A program made the translations under genes and the position numbers. Below, in pieces: positions 53,139 to 62,120 of a stretch of 64,000 nucleotides of DNA. Within the stretch, counting starts at the first letter, position 1; each line of letters starts with the position of its first letter. The stretch spans positions 1-64,000 of the forward strand of contig NZ_RXYA01000005.1 in the NCBI RefSeq assembly GCF_008086595.1, written 5' to 3'. The notes under the pieces are model-generated. The model was not told the DNA's origin. It ran no database searches and was given only the letters and a program-made list of their open reading frames with translations. The DNA comes from Acetobacterium paludosum (GTDB lineage Bacteria > Bacillota > Clostridia > Eubacteriales > Eubacteriaceae).

Positions 53139-54023
53139 TTATTCCCCCAACCCTAAATTACATACATGTCCTTCTGCTTTTTTCTGTCTCTCAATCTCGG
53201 CTCTTCCTTCTTCGGTCTGATACTGTGTTGACCGTCTCATTGCTTCATTGAAATCAACCAGATGTCCATCAAATTCAGGTCCATCAACGCATGCGAATTT
53301 GGTCACGCCGCCAACGGTCAGTCGACAACCGCCGCACATGCCGGTTCCATCAACCATAACAGGATTCATACTGACAATGGTTTTGATTCCATAATTTTTT
53401 GTAAGCTGGGCGATAAACTTCATCATAATCATCGGTCCGATGGCGACAACAAGATCGTATTTTTTACCTTCTTTTTCAATCAAGTCTTTTAATAAATCTG
53501 TTACAAAGCCCTTATATCCATAGGAACCATCATCGGTGGCGATGTAAAGATTTCCTGTAACAAGTTTCATTTCTGTTTCCAGCAGCAGATAGTCTTTTGA
53601 TTTACAGCCAACGATGGCATCCGCATCAATTCCATGTTCATGAAGCCATTTAACCTGTGGATAGACTGGTGCCGCGCCAACGCCACCGGCTACAAACATA
53701 ATGTTTTTCTTTTTCAATGCTTCAAGATCTTCTTCAACGAGTTCTGAAGGCTGACCAAGGGGCCCGACAAAGTCACTAAAGTTGTCGCCCTCTTCCATTA
53801 AAGCCATTTTTTTTGTTGAACATCCCACCGTTTGAAATACGATGGTTACCGTCCCGGCTGTTTTGTCATAATCGCAGATGGTCAGCGGAATTCTTTCACC
53901 CTTTTCATCCATTTTAACAATCACAAATTGTCCCGGATTTGCAGCTTTCGCAACTCGGGGTGCTGCCACATCCATCAGATAAATATTAGGTGCCAATAAC
54001 CTTTTTGCTATAATTTTATACAT
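53139..54023 (-). CDS. Ferredoxin-NADP+ reductase subunit, NfnA/SudB type
   Basis: The 294-aa protein has an FAD-binding barrel (PGQFVIVKMDEKGERIPLTICDY), NAD(H)-binding FVAGGVGAAPVYPQ, and a C-terminal [2Fe-2S] loop GTGMCGGCRL...FACVDGPEFDGH. It is the small partner of the downstream flavoprotein. The second ATG is favoured, with AGGAGG 7 nt ahead. The complex is cytoplasmic. Confidence 0.88.
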   Translation of the reverse strand: MYKIIAKRLLAPNIYLMDVAAPRVAKAANPGQFVIVKMDEKGERIPLTICDYDKTAGTVTIVFQTVGCSTKKMALMEEGDNFSDFVGPLGQPSELVEEDLEALKKKNIMFVAGGVGAAPVYPQVKWLHEHGIDADAIVGCKSKDYLLLETEMKLVTGNLYIATDDGSYGYKGFVTDLLKDLIEKEGKKYDLVVAIGPMIMMKFIAQLTKNYGIKTIVSMNPVMVDGTGMCGGCRLTVGGVTKFACVDGPEFDGHLVDFNEAMRRSTQYQTEEGRAEIERQKKAEGHVCNLGLGE

Positions 54024-54094
54024 CATTGAACCTCCTTGTTTTACTAGAATGTTCTATTCGAACTGATTATATAATAAAAGTAATTCTCTTACTA

Positions 54095-54137
54095 CAAGTA
54101 TTAACCGCTAAAAAGATTTTCAGCGGTTAATAACTTG
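54095..54137 (-). terminator. Hairpin between ilvN and the Nfn-like genes
   Basis: ATTAACCGCT and AGCGGTTAAT (54100-54109 with 54122-54131) pair perfectly, and with one bulge the stem extends to about 15 bp. No T run follows, so it may process or attenuate the transcript rather than end it. Confidence 0.5.
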
Positions 54138-54157
54138 TTCGATTTAATTTTATATTC

Positions 54158-54655
54158 CTAAAAGGATAATACTTTAGCCCCACGTTGTAAGCCCGTATCT
54201 CCTGAGCGAATAAATTCCAGGATACCATAGGGTTCAACCATATTGAAAAATGCATCAATTTTATCTCGGGTTCCGGTAATTTCGACAATCAGACTTTCTC
54301 TGGCCACATCGACGATATTTGCCCGGAACATATTTGAGATTTCAACGATTTGGTTTCTATTGGTATCATCAGCTTTTACTTTTATAAATACAAGTTCGCG
54401 GGTGATTGATTCTTCCGGTTTTAATTCAATTACGGTAATCACATCAATGAGCTTGTTTAGTTGTTTTTTTATCTGCGTTAATATCTGTTCATCCCCGGTA
54501 ACCGTAATGGTAATACGGGAAAATCTTGCATTCTCGGTTGTTCCAACGGTAAGACTGTCAATATTATAGCCACGTCTTGCAAAAAGTCCTGAAATACGAC
54601 TAAGAACTCCAAAATTATTTTCTACCAGTAACGACAAACAAGTTTTTTTCTCCAT
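54158..54655 (-). CDS. ilvN: Acetolactate synthase small (regulatory) subunit
   Basis: The 165-aa protein has an ACT domain (LLVENNFGVLSRISGLFARRGYNIDSLTVG) and a C-terminal domain with EITGTRDKIDAFFNMVEPYGILEFIRSG. It confers valine feedback on IlvB. It follows ilvB by 10 nt. Confidence 0.94.
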   Translation of the reverse strand: MEKKTCLSLLVENNFGVLSRISGLFARRGYNIDSLTVGTTENARFSRITITVTGDEQILTQIKKQLNKLIDVITVIELKPEESITRELVFIKVKADDTNRNQIVEISNMFRANIVDVARESLIVEITGTRDKIDAFFNMVEPYGILEFIRSGDTGLQRGAKVLSF

Positions 54656-54665
54656 ATCATTCTCC

Positions 54666-56303
54666 TTATATTCTAATGAAATCAGGATGCACCTGACATT
54701 GAATCAAGACCGGGCCCTGGTGCTTAATCGCTTCCGGCAAAACCTTGTTAAAGTCTTCGTTCTTATCTACCTTGTAGCTTTTTATACTGTAAGCCTCTGC
54801 CAATTTCATAAAATCAATATCAAAATTTATATCCGTTCCGCTATAGTGCCCTTTTCCGTAAACGTCACATTGCAGCTGTCGAACCATTCCCAACTTTTTG
54901 TTGGTAATTAAAATAATCTTCACATTCAACTGATGTTCAGCGATTACACCTAACTCGCCCATACTCATTTGGAAACTGCCATCTCCGCAAACGGCGAAGA
55001 CCTCTTTGGGATGATCAAGCGTTGCAAAGCATACCCCGCAGGCAGCCGGAATACTGTATCCCATGGTACCCAGTCCGCCAGAAGTGAAAAACTTCCGCTC
55101 TTTGATGATATGATAATAAAGTGCCGACCAAATTTGATTTAGTCCAACATCGGCAACCAGTGTCGAATCATCCGATGTCATTTCCGACATCGATCTGAAC
55201 ATAACTTTAGGATTAATCAAATCACTGCAAGGCGGATCTGCATCATAAACCAAAGGATGTTGTTCTTTAATTTCTTTAATTTTAGCAAGCCAGGTGGCAT
55301 GATCTTTAGATGTATCTTTCGCAATGAAATCAATTAACACAGTTTTTGCATCTCCAACGATGGGAATCGTTGTTTCCATGTTTTTACCAATTTCGGCAGG
55401 ATCTATATCAATATGAACAAAATCAGTGTTTTCTTCAAAACTTGTTAGTCTCGATGTTGCCCGATCAGACATTCGCGCACCGATATTAATAATTAAATCA
55501 GCTTCATTCATGACAACATTTGAATATTCATAGCCGTGACTACCGACAATGCCACAGTATAATGGGTGATCTTCCGGAAAAGCTCCAATCCCCATAAGAG
55601 ACGTAATTACCGGTATATTGTCTTTTTCTGCGAAAGCTAAAAGTTCCTTTTCCGCGTGTCCTAACAGAACGCCGCCGCCAGCATAAATCACTGGTCTTTC
55701 AGCCTCCTTTATTTTTTTAGTGGCTCTTTTAATTTGACCGCTATGACCATGCAAATTCGGTTTATAACCGAGGATATCAACTTTGTCATAAGTCAATCCT
55801 GTTTTGATACTTTCCAATTGCACATCTCTCGGAATATCAATAAGCACCGGTCCCGGACGACCAGTCGAAGCAATATAGAACGCTTCTCTAATAATTCTCG
55901 GGATATCCGCTGCATCTTTTACCAAATAGCTGTGCTTTGTAAATGGCGCGGTTGCTCCGGTAATGTCCGCTTCCTGAAACGCATCGGTGCCAATAAGGTC
56001 GCGATTAACTTGGCCGGTGATGGCTACAATCGGAATGGAATCAAGGTAAGCGGTTGCGATGCCTGTGACCAAATTTGTAGCCCCAGGACCTGAAGTTGCT
56101 AAACATACCCCTACTCGACCTGATTCCCGGGCATAGCCACTCGCATAATGGGGTCCAGCCTGTTCATTTCTCACTAAAATATGTTTAATCGGAGAGGTTC
56201 TCAATGCTTCATAAAGGGGCAGCAGTGCACCTCCTGGATAACCAAACACAAACTCAACATTTTCTCGTTCGAGACATTTTAAAATTAATTTTGATGCTAA
56301 CAA
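54666..56303 (-). CDS. ilvB: Acetolactate synthase large (catalytic) subunit
   Basis: The 545-aa thiamin-diphosphate enzyme has VFGYPGGALLPLYEAL, the catalytic Glu in LVRNEQAGPHYA, the FAD region and the ThDP motif GDGSFQMSMGELG. It condenses pyruvate (or pyruvate and 2-oxobutyrate) for valine, leucine and isoleucine. The start is a TTG at 56303, since AAGGAG stands 8 nt upstream and the better-matching N-terminus begins LASKLILKCLE. Leader of about 26 nt leaves no room for a T-box. Confidence 0.94.
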   Translation of the reverse strand: MLASKLILKCLERENVEFVFGYPGGALLPLYEALRTSPIKHILVRNEQAGPHYASGYARESGRVGVCLATSGPGATNLVTGIATAYLDSIPIVAITGQVNRDLIGTDAFQEADITGATAPFTKHSYLVKDAADIPRIIREAFYIASTGRPGPVLIDIPRDVQLESIKTGLTYDKVDILGYKPNLHGHSGQIKRATKKIKEAERPVIYAGGGVLLGHAEKELLAFAEKDNIPVITSLMGIGAFPEDHPLYCGIVGSHGYEYSNVVMNEADLIINIGARMSDRATSRLTSFEENTDFVHIDIDPAEIGKNMETTIPIVGDAKTVLIDFIAKDTSKDHATWLAKIKEIKEQHPLVYDADPPCSDLINPKVMFRSMSEMTSDDSTLVADVGLNQIWSALYYHIIKERKFFTSGGLGTMGYSIPAACGVCFATLDHPKEVFAVCGDGSFQMSMGELGVIAEHQLNVKIILITNKKLGMVRQLQCDVYGKGHYSGTDINFDIDFMKLAEAYSIKSYKVDKNEDFNKVLPEAIKHQGPVLIQCQVHPDFIRI

Positions 56304-56335
56304 TGAAATCACTCCTTTTTTAAGTATTAACAATT

Positions 56336-56364
56336 ATCTTATAAAATTGGATATGATTTGTCAA
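56336..56364 (-). promoter_or_regulatory. Promoter of ilvBN
   Basis: TTGACA (56359-56364) and TAAGAT (56336-56341) are 17 nt apart. The predicted start lies about 26 nt before the TTG start codon. Confidence 0.7.
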
Positions 56365-56402
56365 TCTATATTTTTGCTAAAACAATCATCTATCAAAATG
56401 TT

Positions 56403-57578
56403 TTATTTTTTATAGATCACTAATTTCCCCAGTATCGGAGTTTTTACTGAAATAGCACCTACTGGGCACATTTCCTGACAGCAATAACAGCGGATACAAC
56501 GATTATAAAAATATAGAGGATATTTTCTGCGTTTTCGCTGTACCATTTTGATTGCCTTTTTTTCCACGGGACAGCTTTGTTCACAAACCCCGCAACCAAC
56601 ACATTTGTTCTTGTCCACAACTGGTTTTTGGATAAGCAAACTCTTTGTTATTCTGCTAAAAGAAGCCAATTTAGAAGTGATCGTTTCGTCAATAGGCATC
56701 CGAACAACATCGAACTCAGGATTGAAAAATTCCTCAATCGGATAACCTAAAAGTTCGATCTTTTCCTCAGCGGCATTGCCCAATCCCATTTCTTCCCCAT
56801 ACACAATTGTCGGCACAAATTTCGGATCTAAATTTATCATTCTGGCGAAGGTGGCATCAAGAGCGACTGGATCATCAGATACTAATAGCACCTTCATTTG
56901 CACCGGTTCTCCTGATGCCGGTCCATTTCCCTCCATTGCAATGATACCGTCCATAATGAAGAGTCTTAGTTTGGGATTAAGGTATCGATTTAAATCCACT
57001 AGCATTTTCGAAAAACTATTGGCATCGGGATAGCGTGCGTGGGACATTCCTTTGTTTAAACCATAAACGCAGCCAAACTGATTTTTGACCGCTCCCGTTA
57101 TCCGGGTGAGGCCATGTGTTTTCATTTTTGAGAGACTGATGATTCCATCGCTTTCCAGTACACCCTGAGCAATTTCAAAACGTTTTGTCACATTTCCCAA
57201 ATAAAAATCAACACTTTCCCCATGGTTGAACTCTTTTGGCGCAATTTTGTATTTTTCCGCAACTGCTGTCAGTCCACTATCTCGGGCTACCCCTGTGGGA
57301 GAACCAAAGCCTGGCGAATCTCCATACCCCAGTTTATTTATACCCGCTTCCTGCAAAATTCTTATCACTGCTTCAAATACAGAAGGATGGGTTGTAACAG
57401 CTAATGCCAGATTTTTTCCTCTTAGTAAATTAGGCTTGATTAATATTTTCTCATCTTTGTTTACAAATTTTTCTATCCCACCCAATAAATCAATGGCTGT
57501 TTTTAGTTTTTCATAAACCAGTTCGCTATCATAGTCTCCGCAACCCATTATAACGACTTGAGATTTCTTATCTTCCAT
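56403..57578 (-). CDS. DUF362 protein with two [4Fe-4S] ferredoxin motifs
   Basis: The 391-aa protein has a DUF362 domain (ILIKPNLLRGKN, THPSVFEAVIRIL, YGDSPGFGSP, MKTHGLTRITGAVKNQFG) and a C-terminal 2x[4Fe-4S] module (CVGCGVCEQSCPV and CIRCYCCQEMCPVGA). The family is widespread in anaerobes, function unknown, presumed redox. Its start overlaps the cvfB stop by 11 nt. Confidence 0.9.
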   Translation of the reverse strand: MEDKKSQVVIMGCGDYDSELVYEKLKTAIDLLGGIEKFVNKDEKILIKPNLLRGKNLALAVTTHPSVFEAVIRILQEAGINKLGYGDSPGFGSPTGVARDSGLTAVAEKYKIAPKEFNHGESVDFYLGNVTKRFEIAQGVLESDGIISLSKMKTHGLTRITGAVKNQFGCVYGLNKGMSHARYPDANSFSKMLVDLNRYLNPKLRLFIMDGIIAMEGNGPASGEPVQMKVLLVSDDPVALDATFARMINLDPKFVPTIVYGEEMGLGNAAEEKIELLGYPIEEFFNPEFDVVRMPIDETITSKLASFSRITKSLLIQKPVVDKNKCVGCGVCEQSCPVEKKAIKMVQRKRRKYPLYFYNRCIRCYCCQEMCPVGAISVKTPILGKLVIYKK

Positions 57579-58407
57579 TTTTTTCTATACCTCGTTCTGT
57601 GATGCGAATTTTTTTCTCTTTCAGTAACTTACCAACAGCTCGTTTAAACGAGCTCTTGCTCATATTCAATTCCTTTTTTATGATATTCGCATCCGTTTTA
57701 TCATTGAAAGGCAAAAATCCTTGACTTTCATTCAATTTTGTTAAAATCGTAATGGCATCATTTGGTATTTCTTTATACGCTTTTTTATTTGGACTTAAAA
57801 TAAGTTTTCCGTCATTTCGAATTTCCGATATTCTGGCATGAACTTTTTCACCGCAATGAATATCGGAATCTGCATCTTTCATGAGTATCAATCCATGATA
57901 CAGATTTTCAATAGCCACAAATGCTCCAATTTCCGGATTAATTTGATAAACATAACCTTCTACCCATTCTCCGACTTTATGAGTGGAACCAACCTTTAAT
58001 AACGGATATATCTTCATCGTGGCACATAGGCGATCACTTTTATCAGTGTAAAGATTCACAAGATAATCTCGCCCCTTTTGAACCTTAAGGGTTTGTTCAT
58101 TATAAGGTAATAAAAGGTCCTTCTCCAGGCCCCAATCTAAAAACGCTCCAACTTTTGTGATATCCACCACTTTCAGTGCAGCAAATTCGCCTAATTGAAT
58201 TTTAGGGCGACGCGTTGTTGAAATGAAGCGATCCTGGGAATCCCGATATACAAAAACCTCCATCTCGTCATTTACCCGAGCCGTCTTGGGGACTTCTTTT
58301 TCCGGTAGCAATATCGCATTCATTTCATCATTTCCATCAGATAAATAGGCTCCAATGGCTGTAATCCGTTCTATTTTCAGTGTTTGTACTTTACCAACTT
58401 CTATCAT
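57568..58407 (-). CDS. cvfB: CvfB family S1-like RNA-binding protein
   Basis: The 279-aa protein is made of three S1-type units (KIERITAIGAYLSDG, LKVVDITKVGAFLDWGLEKDLLLPYNEQ, GYVYQINPEIGAFVAIENLYHGLI) and a C-terminal winged helix (LNMSKSSFKRAVGKLLKEKKIRI). This is the CvfB/YitL architecture, an RNA-binding regulator linked to virulence and exoprotein genes in staphylococci. It leads a two-gene unit with the DUF362 gene. Confidence 0.9.
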   Translation of the reverse strand: MIEVGKVQTLKIERITAIGAYLSDGNDEMNAILLPEKEVPKTARVNDEMEVFVYRDSQDRFISTTRRPKIQLGEFAALKVVDITKVGAFLDWGLEKDLLLPYNEQTLKVQKGRDYLVNLYTDKSDRLCATMKIYPLLKVGSTHKVGEWVEGYVYQINPEIGAFVAIENLYHGLILMKDADSDIHCGEKVHARISEIRNDGKLILSPNKKAYKEIPNDAITILTKLNESQGFLPFNDKTDANIIKKELNMSKSSFKRAVGKLLKEKKIRITERGIEKNGR

Positions 58408-58537
58408 TTTACTTAACCTCTTTTATTTTAGTAAACCAGTAGAACCCTCTAACATGAGCCTCACCTGGGTTTCACATACAATCGCCAAGTAAGAGTAAAA
58501 AGAGGGCGCGTTCATCACACACCCCCATCTTCACACA

Positions 58538-58984
58538 TTATTTCATGTTTTTTAATTCTCTGCGATTTTGTTCAATTTTTTCATTCATTTCCTTGAGTTG
58601 CAGCTGAAAACTATACAATAGTTTATCGGTATAATTTTGCGTCCCAGATTTTAATGCTTTCGCACTGGCATTGGCATTTCTCAATATTTCATTTGCCTGC
58701 GTTGTTGCCGTTTTTGTTATCTCATTTGTATCAATTAATTCCTTAAGACGCTTATCCGCTTCTGCTTTTATATGATCGGCTTCGCTTTGAGCGGTAAAAA
58801 GAATCTTTTTTCTTTCGGCAACTATTTTTTTTGCTTCTGCTAATTCTTCCGGCATTGAATCACGAATTTCATCAATAATTTCTATTAGTTCTTCAGGATC
58901 TATCAAAGCTTTGCTTGAAAAGGGCAGTGTATTCCCCTTTTCCACAACTTCTTCTAATTCTGCTAATAAGTCAATTACCCTCAT
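58538..58984 (-). CDS. Coiled-coil protein adjacent to coaD (148 aa)
   Basis: The protein is almost wholly helical and charged: MRVIDLLAELEEVVEKG, PEELAEAKKIVAERKKILFTAQSEADHIKAEADKRLKELI, then NEILRNANASAKALKSG. The pattern resembles DivIVA/ATP-synthase-b-like proteins that are commonly annotated next to coaD in Clostridia. The ATG at 58984 overlaps the coaD stop as ATGA. Function unknown; a scaffold role is inferred. Confidence 0.75.
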   Translation of the reverse strand: MRVIDLLAELEEVVEKGNTLPFSSKALIDPEELIEIIDEIRDSMPEELAEAKKIVAERKKILFTAQSEADHIKAEADKRLKELIDTNEITKTATTQANEILRNANASAKALKSGTQNYTDKLLYSFQLQLKEMNEKIEQNRRELKNMK

Positions 58985-59478
58985 TTTATACATCCCTCCT
59001 CATATTTCTTTTGCAACGCAATTTCAACTTTTGGGGGGAGAAAATCAGATACGTCCCCCTGAAATTTAACAAGCTCTTTTACTAATGTCGAGCTTAAATA
59101 AGAATGCTTATTGCTTGATATCATAAATAATGTTTCAATATCATTATCAAGATGCTTATTTGTTAATGCCATTTGAAATTCGTATTCAAAATCTAAAAAG
59201 GCGCGAAGCCCCTTGACAATAATATTGGTGTTTCTTGATCTAACATAATCGATGAGGAGGCCGTCATAAGAATCGACTTCAACATTGCCCACTCCTCCGA
59301 TACAATCATTAATTAACTGTACCCGTTCCTCACAGGTGAAAAGATAATCTTTACTGCTGTTAACCATAACACAAACAATCACCTTATCAAATATTTTGGT
59401 TGCTCTTTCAATCATGTCAAGATGACCTTTTGTTATGGGATCAAAGCTCCCTGGATAAACTGCAATTTTCTCACTCAT
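58981..59478 (-). CDS. coaD: Pantetheine-phosphate adenylyltransferase
   Basis: The 165-aa nucleotidyltransferase starts SEKIAVYPGSFDPITKGHLDMIERA with the TxGH site, and has VKGLRAFLDFEYEFQMALTNK and the C-terminal SNKHSYLSSTLVKEL (ISSTxVRE-like) motif. It makes dephospho-CoA. Start at 59478 overlaps rsmD by 8 nt; a longer upstream frame inside rsmD was rejected. Confidence 0.95.
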   Translation of the reverse strand: MSEKIAVYPGSFDPITKGHLDMIERATKIFDKVIVCVMVNSSKDYLFTCEERVQLINDCIGGVGNVEVDSYDGLLIDYVRSRNTNIIVKGLRAFLDFEYEFQMALTNKHLDNDIETLFMISSNKHSYLSSTLVKELVKFQGDVSDFLPPKVEIALQKKYEEGCIK

Positions 59479-60037
59479 AATTCTCCCCAGCATAATAACT
59501 AACTGTTGTGATGCCATATTTTTTTGATTTGTAACACATTAAATTCTTTTTTTCTATTGGCATTATAACAGATTTTTTCGATTCTATCACTAACTTTCCA
59601 TTTCCCGAAAGAATTTCTTTTTCAGAAATCGTTTCTATAAAGCTTATTGTTTCTTCGCCTTGAGCATATGGAGGATCCATAAAAATAATATCACAGTTCA
59701 CTTTATTTTTATATAACCATTCCAAACCTTTTTCCGCAGATAAATTAAATACTTTTGCCCTGGTTTCATAACCGGTTAAGGCCAGGTTTTTTTTTATAAT
59801 CTGAATACTATCCCCCGACAGATCAAAAAAATAAGCGGTTTCCACTCCACGGCTTAAGGCTTCAATTCCCATTGCTCCTGTTCCTGCAAAAAGATCCACA
59901 AAAACTTTTGCTTCTCGCACCTCACTCTGAAGACTGTTGAAAATTGCGCCTTTTACTTTATCTGTTGTTGGTCGTATTTTTTCTCCTGGAAAACTCATTA
60001 ATTTTTTTCCACGCTTTTCTCCTGCTATTACCCGCAT
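59471..60037 (-). CDS. rsmD: 16S rRNA (guanine966-N2)-methyltransferase
   Basis: The 188-aa protein has RVIAGEKRGKKL, RPTTDKVKGAIFN, the SAM site FVDLFAGTGAMGIEALSRG and catalytic DPPYAQG (in IIFMDPPY). It modifies G966 of 16S rRNA. recG-rsmD-coaD order is a standard Firmicute arrangement. Confidence 0.95.
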   Translation of the reverse strand: MRVIAGEKRGKKLMSFPGEKIRPTTDKVKGAIFNSLQSEVREAKVFVDLFAGTGAMGIEALSRGVETAYFFDLSGDSIQIIKKNLALTGYETRAKVFNLSAEKGLEWLYKNKVNCDIIFMDPPYAQGEETISFIETISEKEILSGNGKLVIESKKSVIMPIEKKNLMCYKSKKYGITTVSYYAGENYE

Positions 60038-60045
60038 TTTCCCTC

Positions 60046-62085
60046 CTAAGTAAACGATACCTCATCAATATCCTGATAAAAGGATTGCAGCACTTCATTG
60101 CGAAAGTTCATCATCTCTTTTTCGTTTGATTGAAAAATCATATCAGCGATTATTTTTGTATTTTTTATTAAAGTAAGCTCTTCCATTGGGTTAAGCAACC
60201 CTAGTTTCGGAAGCCCGTGCTGTTTAAATCCGAAATAATCCCCTGGTCCCCTTAAACGAAAATCTTCATCCGCAATTTTTTTTCCGCTGCTGTTATTTAC
60301 AATAACCTTCATCCGAGATAAAGTCTCTTTGCTTTTTGAATTTGTAACAAGGAAACAATAGGATTGATGTTTACCACGGCCAACTCGACCGCGAAGCTGA
60401 TGGAGTTGTGAAAGACCAAAACGATCAGCGCTGAGTATCACCATGGCACTTACATTAGGAACATCGATACCGACTTCAATGATACTAGTAGCCACCAAAC
60501 AATCAATTTCTCCCTGATTAAAGGCCTTGATGATTGATTCCTTATCGTCATTTTTCAAACGTCCATGCAGACAGCCAATCTGGTATTTCGGATTCATTTT
60601 CTTTTTCAACTCATTGTATACCGTCTCGGTATCCCGTACTTCCTCCATTTCTTCTGAAGCCTCTATAAATGGACAAATGACAAAGGTTTGTCGACCTTTA
60701 ATCATTTCATCTTCTAAAAAAGCGACTATTTTATGGAGCGAAGCTTCATCATAACAATATGTTTTTATAGGTTTTCGGCCTTTTGGCAATTCATCAATAT
60801 AGGAAACACTCAAATCGCCATATAAAATCAGAGACAATGTTCTTGGAATAGGGGTTGCGCTCATCACCATGGTATGGGGTAAATTTCCTTTTAATGAAAG
60901 CTGACTTCTTTGTTTAACACCAAAGCGATGTTGTTCATCCGTAATCACCATACCCAGGTTATAATACTCTAGCGATTCTTGAATAAGAGCGTGAGTCCCT
61001 ATAATGATGGAGACTGCTCCTTTAGCGACCCGATCAAGAATCTCTTTTTTTTCTTTTGCCTTGATACTCCCAGTAACGACTTCAACACTGATACCCATGT
61101 TAACCAACAATTCTTTAAAGTTTCTTCCATGCTGTTGGGCTAAAATTTCGGTTGGCGCCATATAAGCCGTTTGGTAGCCATTTTGTGCCATTAAACAGGC
61201 AGCAATAATTGCAATAATGGTTTTTCCTGAGCCAACGTCGCCCTGAACCAATCGATTCATTACCTGTCCACTTTTTATATCTGCGATCATGTCGTCAATC
61301 ACAGCTCGTTGACTCTTTGTTAGTTCATAAGGCAGATTATTCATCAAAATGTTGATTCCCTCAAATGAGGTGATGATGATATCTGAAACCTTTTTCCCCC
61401 AGGAATTTGACATGATTCCCATATTTATTTTAAGCGCCTCATTAAATTTCAACCGCTCGATCCCTCGTAATACTTCATCTGCCCTTTTGGGAAAATGAAT
61501 GGCTTTCAAAGCAGCTTTCAAATCCAGCAGGTTTTCTGATCTTCGAATCGATTCGGGAAGATGATCCGCAATTTCCAAGTCATCACTAAAAATCTGAGTT
61601 AAGATTTTGGGAATTGTATTATTGGGAATTCCTGAAATATGCGAATAAACCGGTGTTAACTCAAAGAAACTTCCCGGATTATTCACTGATACAAACTGCG
61701 GGTTCATTATTTTCATCATGGCACCCGCAGTTTTGATTTTCCCATAAAAGTAGTATTCCTGATATTCATGTAAGGTATTTTTTAAATACGGCTGATTAAA
61801 GAACACCGCCGCAATTTTTTTATCTTCCCACAATAGCGATAATGTAAAAATTGAAAGGTTTCCACGAATGCGCTGAACTCGACCTTTATTTAAAACTTGA
61901 GCCTTAATGGAGACCTCGGACTCTTCATAAATGTTATCTGTAGATCCTAAAACATTACGATCGATATATTTTCTGGGATAAAAACTCAAAAGATCTCCAA
62001 TCGTTTTTATGCCATGTTTTTCCAAGGCTTCTTTTCGTTTTGGTCCAACACCTTTTATGTTAATGAGTGAATCTTCCCACTTCAT
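60046..62085 (-). CDS. recG: ATP-dependent DNA helicase RecG
   Basis: The 679-aa protein has the wedge OB-fold domain (ISIKAQVLNKGRVQRI), Walker A VQGDVGSGKT, APTEILAQQH, the DEQHRFGVKQR box, SATPIPRT, and the C-terminal LRGRVGRG and LRGPGDYFG motifs. It remodels stalled forks and Holliday junctions. Full length for the family. Confidence 0.96.
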   Translation of the reverse strand: MKWEDSLINIKGVGPKRKEALEKHGIKTIGDLLSFYPRKYIDRNVLGSTDNIYEESEVSIKAQVLNKGRVQRIRGNLSIFTLSLLWEDKKIAAVFFNQPYLKNTLHEYQEYYFYGKIKTAGAMMKIMNPQFVSVNNPGSFFELTPVYSHISGIPNNTIPKILTQIFSDDLEIADHLPESIRRSENLLDLKAALKAIHFPKRADEVLRGIERLKFNEALKINMGIMSNSWGKKVSDIIITSFEGINILMNNLPYELTKSQRAVIDDMIADIKSGQVMNRLVQGDVGSGKTIIAIIAACLMAQNGYQTAYMAPTEILAQQHGRNFKELLVNMGISVEVVTGSIKAKEKKEILDRVAKGAVSIIIGTHALIQESLEYYNLGMVITDEQHRFGVKQRSQLSLKGNLPHTMVMSATPIPRTLSLILYGDLSVSYIDELPKGRKPIKTYCYDEASLHKIVAFLEDEMIKGRQTFVICPFIEASEEMEEVRDTETVYNELKKKMNPKYQIGCLHGRLKNDDKESIIKAFNQGEIDCLVATSIIEVGIDVPNVSAMVILSADRFGLSQLHQLRGRVGRGKHQSYCFLVTNSKSKETLSRMKVIVNNSSGKKIADEDFRLRGPGDYFGFKQHGLPKLGLLNPMEELTLIKNTKIIADMIFQSNEKEMMNFRNEVLQSFYQDIDEVSFT

Positions 62086-62120
62086 GACAGCATCCCCATT
62101 TCAATGTGCAACGATCAATA

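Noticed and set aside
56304-56402. T-box before ilvB
   Set aside because: The promoter lies about 26 nt before the start codon, leaving no room for a leader.
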